DNA from: Spongilla lacustris
Lineage: Eukaryota > Porifera > Demospongiae > Spongillida > Spongillidae
NCBI GenBank assembly: GCA_949361645.1
Contig: OX442428.1
Span: forward strand, 7,166,964-7,230,963
Length of the DNA: 64,000 nt
Direction: 5' to 3'
The notes beneath the pieces are model-generated. The model was not told the DNA's origin and did no database searches. It saw only the letters and a program-made list of their open reading frames with translations. Of this stretch, positions 56,850 through 64,000 are shown one piece after another. The position numbers and the translations under genes were made by a program. Every line of letters begins with the position of its first letter. The stretch's first letter is position 1.

Positions 56850-58730
56850 TACACGCACTTCCAGCACCAGCATCCTTTAATAAGTACACACCTTTTCTCC
56901 AATAAGAGCACACCTCCAGCAGCTGTATTCTTTAATAAAAGCACACTTCCAACAGCATATCTTCATTACTAAATGCTCCTGATCTCAATAGTATGAACCC
57001 AGCTTGACTATTCTCCAGGCCATACATGTAAAGTACTTCATCATACAAAGCACACATATTTAATCAAATTTGCCAGGGTTCATACAGCCAGATAAATTAA
57101 ATGAAACATAAACAATAGTGGAACCGACTTTTAAATGTATTTTAGACAAGACAAAAGCTTATCAAAGTCTCGGTCTGTTGTCTTGCATGACCTTATACGA
57201 CACCTTCTTGGTCACATTGCCTCGGCCATACAATGTTATAGAGAATATTTTTTTAGAAATAACAATAACAGGTTGTTGGCCTAGCCTACGTACATGTATA
57301 CCTGTATAATTATAATCATATACAATTATATTTTCTCCTAATACGGGGCGCGCGCGTCTTGCATGACGTAATTAAATCGGTTCTAATTAATATTTCTTTA
57401 TTAATTAGCAGCGGCGCGGCTTGGAAACAATCTACGAATTCATGTAGGTAAGTGTATGGAACAATGCAGGAAATGTCACATTTATAGACGAGTTTAGTTT
57501 TCTGTATTGTATTGTTTATAAGGATTGCTTTTTTTCTTCATGCGGACAATGTACTATATGTACGAGGCTTCGAAAAAGCCAGAGAAAAAATACCAACGCG
57601 AATAAAGTTTGCACGAATACAACTTGTGCTCGGACACCTACGCTAATCTACCTTCCTTTAATCCATCGCTTTCTTTGGCACAGTATTCTTGGCGCGGCAC
57701 AGACATGGTATCAGTTTTGTTTATCTCTGCCAGCAGGCAAAGAGTGGATGTTTGTACACACATCTGTACTAATATCATCAACATTCTTTTGGACCGGTAA
57801 AGAATATAATAATACTGACGCTCCCCCGTATACGTTCATAGCATGGCCTTATGGGACCATAGGTTAATAACCGTTTCGTAAGGTTATTAAATATATGGTG
57901 GGACTTGGAACACCAAAAGTTATCATGATGCCACATGCACATTTTTCCACCCATAACTGAATGCTTCTAAGGTTAATAACATACCCTTCAACTTTCATAC
58001 TCCTGTCGTGGGACTCATGTTTGGTAATTGGAACAATCTGAAGGCTAATATTAACTATTAAGGTACTATAAAATAGTGTCCCCGATCCATCGTAGCACCC
58101 AGTGACATGAGAACTGTCAGAGTGCGTACAGAATTATACACCTGAGCAGGGGGAAGAGAGTTAATACCCTATTTTAGAAATGTTACCATGAATGTTTTTC
58201 TAAAGGTCAAGCCCTATTTCCCCCGTTCTCTCCATCCCCTGGATTTTTTGGTTTGACCCTAAGATAGTTAAGTTGTTGTGATGCAGATGTATACATTGAA
58301 GAAATCCCCTCTTCAATACAAAGCATCCTATTTCTAGCTTTCATAGAAGGCTAGGATAGAGGGGTGCCTCAAGGATAGAGGGACACTCCAGCATAGAGGC
58401 AGTGTCTACATCTCTCAGGCTGTTAGCTGCTCAACATCTGCTGGTCATCTTCAGAAAAGAGTCCATTGCTTTGGCTACAAGTTCATGTGCACTGCTCCCA
58501 GCTCTTCACTTGGATAGCTGCACCTTTGAATGGCCATGTGCAATCCACATTCTTGTGTCACTACCATCTAGTTGTCCTGGCTCTAACATCATGGGCCTAG
58601 ACTGTTCCAATCATAAAATCACAATAATCCCCAAACCTCTTGGTTTTGGAATACTATCTACTGGATCATCCAATAAATTACAACTGTCCAATTTACATAC
58701 ATAATTTATAAATACATATCTAAATGATAA
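56850..58730. other. Intergenic between receptor genes C and D
   Basis: Short repeats of 'aataagagcacacctccagcag' type occur at 56860-56960 (three loose units). A GC-rich patch lies at 57345-57420. A 100-residue frame at 58402-58704 lacks any domain or splice support. No receptor exons are seen. Confidence 0.45.
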
Positions 58731-58767
58731 CTTCATCAAACACATTATGCTCTCTCACTTTCTCACA

Positions 58768-58860
58768 CTCACACACATATGCACACACCACACACACACA
58801 CAAACACACACAAACTTACACACACAAACACACACACAAACACACACACAAACACACACA

Positions 58861-58919
<59 letters not shown>

Positions 58920-58922
58920 CAG
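58768..58922. repeat. CA-rich microsatellite (CACACAAA variants)
   Basis: (CA)n with regularly spaced AAAC interruptions, ending in a pure run. Confidence 0.95.
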
Positions 58923-59070
58923 CAGCTACATGAAGCATGAGTGCCTCCAACAGAACATTTTGGTTATATACAGATGGTAAGTGTTATTGCATGTCTTTGA
59001 TCCCACGCAGAGTTATTTTTGTTTGCAAGCACACACCTATTACAATTTTACAGGCATAACATTGAAGGGA

Positions 59071-61922
59071 ATGCATCTGCCATTTTTGATACTATGTCTG
59101 TTATCCATCAAATATGTCTGTAAGTTTTACTGGCGTTTCTATAGTTTGCTGCATGTCAATGCTACTTTTCATCATCAGCTCTCCAGTTATTGATTGGGCA
59201 CTTAGATGCTGTTATGAATTAGAACGAAAATAATGTTATTGTTTCAGATCTTGTAATGAAATAAGATAATCTATTTATAAACACATACACGTGATCCATC
59301 TACATTACAGCTAATGAGGACATTAATATAATCTCATGATATTGCAAACATTGATAAATTGCATTAGCTATGGTTTTCTAATACCACAGGTGTGTCTGAG
59401 TACCTGGTTTGTCAGTTCCCTAATGGTACCAGTTGTCCAAAGGCTGTATGTCCCAACACCACACTGAACTTCATCTGTAACATTGAGACACAACAGCTTG
59501 GGCACACAATATGGCTGCTACCAAATGGAACATGCAGAGCCTTACGTGACGATGATAGGATTGGCCTCCTTCAACCTATATATGCTGGCTGCAATCCCAG
59601 CTCATCCTCTCAACATGGTACCTGTGGACCATTTTCAGCACAGACTGTGGCCACCTCTGGATGTGTGAACTCTTCACTGTCTGTTATTGCAACACAGCAG
59701 TTGAATGGAGCTGAAGTAAAGTGTATGAACTATGGTGGGCATAACTATTCCCCTGTTGGAAATGCGACAATATCAATCACAGGTTGGGTACTTGTAAATA
59801 TATAATGCTGCTAATGTCACGATGAATACCCCCCTCCCCCCACAAGCAGCTCCTCCACACAAACCAAACATGTCAGCAATGTCCAGCTGCACAGAGATAT
59901 ATGTTCAATGGTTTATGTACTTCACTGAAAGTGATATTACTACCACCACAATTATAATTTCATTGGGAGCTCAAGTCATTAGTACTGAAAACGCTAATAA
60001 TATACAATCACTTGCATTGAACTATCTGGTCAGTGACTCTCTCTACACCATAACATATGAGGCCTCTAACTGTGCTGGAAGGAGTGAAGTTAGCATTGAC
60101 ATATGGACATGTGAGGATATTTTTCTGCTGCAATTTAACATATGTAATCTCTACCTAGTGCCCAGGCCTCCACAGGACATTCATGCAAGTCATGTGATCA
60201 ATGTTACCTCAAGATCTGTACACTTAGTGGTGACTTGGACAAGTCAGGTAACTATGGGAACACTAGCACTGTCCCAACATCACATTCCCTATCCAGGTAC
60301 ATGCAGGCAATAACTGGTCATACGTACTGAACATATCATCTGGAGGTGGCCAGCCTAACAGATTGGTTCAGGTTTCCTCAGACCACTGTAATAATATTAC
60401 TAAGACATGTTACTATGCTGGTGACCTTAATGGTACTGCCAACTACTTCATCTCAATGGCTTCTGTTAGCAGCTCAAGAATTGGTCCTTTTAGTGATCCA
60501 GTGGAGAGTGTTGGTGAGGAAACATGTTTATTTAAGGAGTTGTATTGTAACCACTCATTCTGTTACAACCATAGCCTCTACCAGTTCTCTCCTCACCATC
60601 AATATTAATCCAGCTGCAGTCACAGCCAACCTAACCTGCACATTTCTGGATGGACAGCCTTACTTCTGTTTGGTGTGCTGTGGTAGTGACCTACTCTCCT
60701 ATCCCATCAAGACCCTGACTAACAGGGGTGTGGTGGTGGGTGGTACAATATATGGCCTCATGGCCAATCATGTATACTACTGCAAAGGATCAGCTTATGT
60801 CATCACCAATGGCACATCATGTGATGGATCAGATGTCACACATGCAAGTGTGGCATTCAGTTTCAAAACCCAAGGTAGTAACAGTTTATTTTATTTCAAT
60901 TAATTAATGATAGTTATCTTGGCCAAATAAATGATTCTAATCTATTTTTTGAAGTGCACATATGTATCTGTATGTCATGAGGTTTGATATCATTACACCA
61001 CTTGGGGTCATTGGCTGTGTAATCCTGACACCTACATGCAAGGTAAGTAATGCAATGACCTTTCTTAGCCATTGTGACCTTGCAATATCAGCATAATAAC
61101 CAGGTGGCTGTAGTGTTGTTGAAAATATCTTTTCTTCCAGACATGCGTATCCAGTTTTGAAGAGAAATGTTCTGATATGTTTCTGTTTGTCACGAGTATG
61201 CTTAATATACATTTGATGGCATATCATCCCTTTGTTCTAGCAATAGTTCTTCAAAACTCCTCAATAATAGAAGCTACAGTCTTTTCTCAAGACAGGAACA
61301 CAGTTGTGATCAAGTGCTTGTTCTGGGATGGCCAGTCACATTTCTGTCTTGTGTGCTGCAGTTCCAACTCCTCCCTCATAGCTGCAAATGTATCCACCTC
61401 TGCCAACACTACTGTAACTGTAGATGTGTATGGTCTGGGCACCAGTGATGCAACTGTTCTCTACTGCACTGCATCCGCACAAAATGTGTCACAAATGAAC
61501 TGCAACCATCATGATTTGACCACTGAAATGGTAGCAATATCAGGTATCTGGTTAGGTATGCACAGTCTCATAAATATTGTATTCCTTTTTCAGATCTTCA
61601 GCTAATTCTGATTTGCGCATTTGCCATCACTGTGCCACTCCTTGCTCTTGTGGTGCTGTGCATGTGCATGTGGAGGCTGCGATGTGGAAAACGAATAAAT
61701 GAATATTCTGTCACCATGAGTAAGTTGAGGTAGGTTACAAATGGGTGTGTCCAAGTCCTCCCCTCATTGTGGGACTTGAGGTGTTCGATCATTTATATAT
61801 TGATCACTAGAACAAGGCTGTTGATGGCTGAATATGCAGAAAAAGTGAAGCAAGATTCCATTGAATTGCAAAGCAACCTCTCATACGGGATAAGCAGCAA
61901 CAGAGGTAGCAATTTGCTATGA
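59071..61922 (+). CDS. Receptor gene D: signal peptide, Ig, two FN3-like, X, Y, membrane helix, tail
   Basis: Nine exons (59071-59119, 59390-59782, 59850-60110, 60159-60247, 60297-60513, 60620-60874, 61241-61543, 61594-61729, 61811-61922) join to 1815 nt, 604 residues, all with GT-AG ends and matching phases. The signal peptide (MHLPFLILCLLSIKYV) is unrelated in sequence to the MFxKIL type of A, B, C and E. Modules: Ig 17-147, FN3 148-234, FN3 235-336, X 337-421, Y 422-522, helix about 525-548 (LILICAFAITVPLLALVVLC), tail to 604 with NEYSVT and LSYGIS. The Ig exon is nearly identical to that of C, and X-Y-helix-tail to A. D therefore looks like the complete ancestral form, or a fusion of B/C-type and A-type genes. 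A 3' flank shared with A follows. Confidence 0.9.
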
Positions 61923-62640
61923 CCTTGACTGATTACAAGTACTGCAACTACATGTCCTAGTATAGGGGTAGAAATGTGCTTGTTGGATATAAGCATGTTA
62001 CCATTACTGTTACACGCATTTACACAATCACAGTTATTGTAATAACATACACTGAAAATTTGACAGCCCAAGTAGTGTATATAGATACTTTTGAAAACCT
62101 GATGACGCATGGCCTGTTCAGTTGCTGTATACATCCTTTTGACACCACCAATAATTGGTCAACACCACTGGAGCATTATTGTTATATAGTTACACAATCA
62201 CAGTATTTAATAGCATGCACTGAAATTTTGAAAACATGCTGTACTGTTCTATACTGTGTGCAAGTGCATAGAACCTTTTTAAAAGCAGTTCTATCCTGAT
62301 TTGCATGACCTGTTCAATTGCTGTATTAACCTTCAATATGGTCGACAGCTTCAGGTTCTCCTTTAATTCAACCTCACTGCATGGCATCAAGCACTACATC
62401 CATGTGCTGGCATACATGTAGTAGCTTGAAAGTGGGCGGAGTCATTAGTGATTGTTTTCATTAGCACGTTGCGTCAGTATACATATACATACATGTACTA
62501 CGGCCAGATTGACTTACTGCTCCAAATAGGAAGACATGCACAGAAGAGGAAAATGTTAACTTCAGAAATGAACATAATTTCTCATACATGTATGTGCAGA
62601 AATGTTTACAAGCTTGTGAAATCGATTTTTTTATTTACAA
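61923..62640 (+). repeat. Shared 3' flank after gene D
   Basis: Highly similar to 39469-40190 after gene A, including the AATTATTGTTATA and CTTCAGGTTCTC(C/T)TT segments. Confidence 0.85.
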
Positions 62641-62759
62641 GAAATAATCTTCAGTGATCAATCCTTGTTCATGTTAATATTGTATGCTCTAAAAAAAAAA
62701 TTCTAAAGCAATAGCTAATAAAAGAAAAAGTTTGATCTACATGTACTTTTATCGTGCAC

Positions 62760-63656
62760 AGTTTCTAACGGAGCGCGCCTCCGTAATTTCAGGCCCCAAA
62801 GGACAATTATTATTATAGGTGCAAAACCAAAAACATCAGGAGAAGACTCTGAGGCCTTTGGAACAGACCTGATTGAGCGCAGTCTGTGCTGCAGAGTTCA
62901 TCCCCATGTTTGCGATATCTTAGGATTGTATTGCTACTACTTTAGGTCGTCGACATTCCGTGTGATGACAAGTTCATTAAATGGCAGCGCTGATGGGCAA
63001 ATAAGCTTTGCCTTTGAATTTATTACTGACGCCCACGTATATAAAGAGCTCTAGCTGCATGGCGTACCGCCCACATTTTGGGCCTGAAATTAGTACGGAG
63101 ACGCTCTGTTTTAAAAAATAACGGGAGTAGTGTGAACCCATTGAAGAAAATTTTCTGCTGCAATTCTGTAGCGATTTGAGCTGATATGAAAACAGGTAAG
63201 TGTCAGGCCATTGTAGCAGCCTGAAACCGAATGCTTTGAAATTAGATAAGTATAGCTGTTCGGCGATACAGCGATGCGGCTAATCTTTGTACAGGCTAAT
63301 GACTACAGAACTGAAAATATTTTTTTAACTGTACCGCGGCCAACAAGTAATGAGCTGGAATGATAAATGTCGGCAATATTTGAGTAAACAAATGTGAGAG
63401 ATGACTAGATGCCCTCGTGTACGGAGACATCGTACCTATTACTGTATTGGTGTGTGCCAACTTGAGTGGAATAGCGTCGACATTATTGGTTAATCAGTAG
63501 TAATATTTTTAAATTTTCACTTCGTTTGTTTATGATGAAGGTACATGTATATATATATATATAATATTATGCTATGTATAATACAACTATAATTATGATT
63601 ATAATTATAATTATAATCAATGCGCGGATAGCTTGATTACAATTCTACCACCGTAG
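62760..63656 (+). promoter_or_regulatory. 5' region of receptor gene E: TATA box and 5' UTR exon
   Basis: Near-copy of 40250-41083. TATATAAAG at 63038-63046 is a good TATA box; it is followed about 150 bases later by the conserved donor acag/gtaagt (63196) and, before the coding start, by the acceptor accgtag. Between the genes an extra segment at about 62890-63000 is present only here. Confidence 0.65.
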
Positions 63657-63661
63657 AGAAG

Positions 63662-64000
63662 ATGTTTCTGAAGATCTTGGAAATTCTTTTATTGCAACAC
63701 TTATCAGTCTTATGTAAGTTATCAAGTTTGTGTCCTGTCCGGCGATTAAATAATACTGCAACGTCGAGAGGAATGCATGCAGTTACGTATAGCTGTCATA
63801 CAACAAAGCAATTAATGACAAGGGGAGAAACGACCAGAACATTGCTACGCTTGTGTGGCGTATGTGGAGGACTACATTTGCTCACAATTATTTCACTTTT
63901 TAAAACATGTAGCAAGCTAGCTGCTGTTATTAATTTAAATGCTCACGCAAAGCGCTAACTTGCAGTTATATGAATCTCGTAGTCTACAGTGGAACATCCT
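63662..64000 (+). CDS. Receptor gene E, first coding exon only (window edge)
   Basis: Exon 63662-63713 encodes the signal peptide MFLKILEILLLQHLSVL and ends in phase 1 at GTAAGT, as in gene B. The following intron (63714-64000) matches B's first intron (41141-41400) almost base for base. E is therefore a recent duplicate of the 5' part of B. The rest lies beyond the window, so which modules it carries is unknown. Confidence 0.8.

Noticed and set aside
58402..58704. 100-residue plus-strand frame
   Set aside because: No recognisable domain, no splice-site support and no paralogue in the other intergenic regions.

Overview
This is eukaryotic nuclear DNA from a small-intron animal genome. The genes carry GT-AG introns of about 50 to 600 bases, single-pass receptors with Ig and fibronectin-III (FN3) like modules, and a metazoan-type SLC15/POT transporter. 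The many palindromic TACATGTA-type words, compact genes and dense young DNA transposons suggest a marine invertebrate, most likely a sponge. That placement is inference; no ribosomal or mitochondrial marker is present.

Layout. 1-12 kb: repeat-rich, with G-rich and GT-rich minisatellites, a broken Ty3/gypsy-type gag fragment (minus strand, 1.0-1.8 kb), a 1.2 kb higher-order minisatellite (4.9-6.1 kb), a 1.4 kb terminal-inverted-repeat element (9.05-10.46 kb) and a 26-bp minisatellite (11.0-11.6 kb). 11.6-13.2 kb: two diverged copies of a glutamine-rich coiled-coil ORF, one holding a foldback MITE. 13.9-29.3 kb: a tandem segmental duplication. Each unit holds a ubiquitin-like/helical-repeat gene (plus) converging on an SLC15-like transporter (minus). 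In unit 1 the helical gene is intact and the transporter is dead (two deletions plus a hAT insertion). In unit 2 the transporter is intact and the helical gene is broken.

29.3-34.3 kb: a large insertion bounded by inverted ends. It contains a 700-bp perfect GCACT array and a decayed non-LTR retrotransposon (minus) that is itself split by a second hAT element. 34.7-37.2 kb: a poly-C and palindrome region with a 200-base assembly gap, a 550-bp polypyrimidine tract, weak candidate exons and a GC-rich block.

37.8-64 kb: the most interesting part, a tandem array of related single-pass receptor genes. A (37.8-39.5), B (41.1-43.8), C (53.2-56.5), D (59.1-61.9) and E (starts 63.66, cut by the window edge) lie on the plus strand. 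A decayed copy lies at 48.7-50.3 kb and an inverted decayed copy at 50.95-52.25 kb. Each gene starts with a one-exon signal peptide ending in phase 1, then draws from a shared set of mostly phase 1-1 exons: an Ig-like module, FN3-like modules, two homologous Cys-rich modules (called X and Y here), and one of three membrane/tail modules. D carries the whole ectodomain (Ig-FN3-FN3-X-Y), A only X-Y, and B and C only Ig-FN3-FN3. The tail of B ends in an ITIM-like motif. I infer a fast-evolving, exon-shuffling receptor cluster of the immune or self-recognition kind; function is not shown by sequence.
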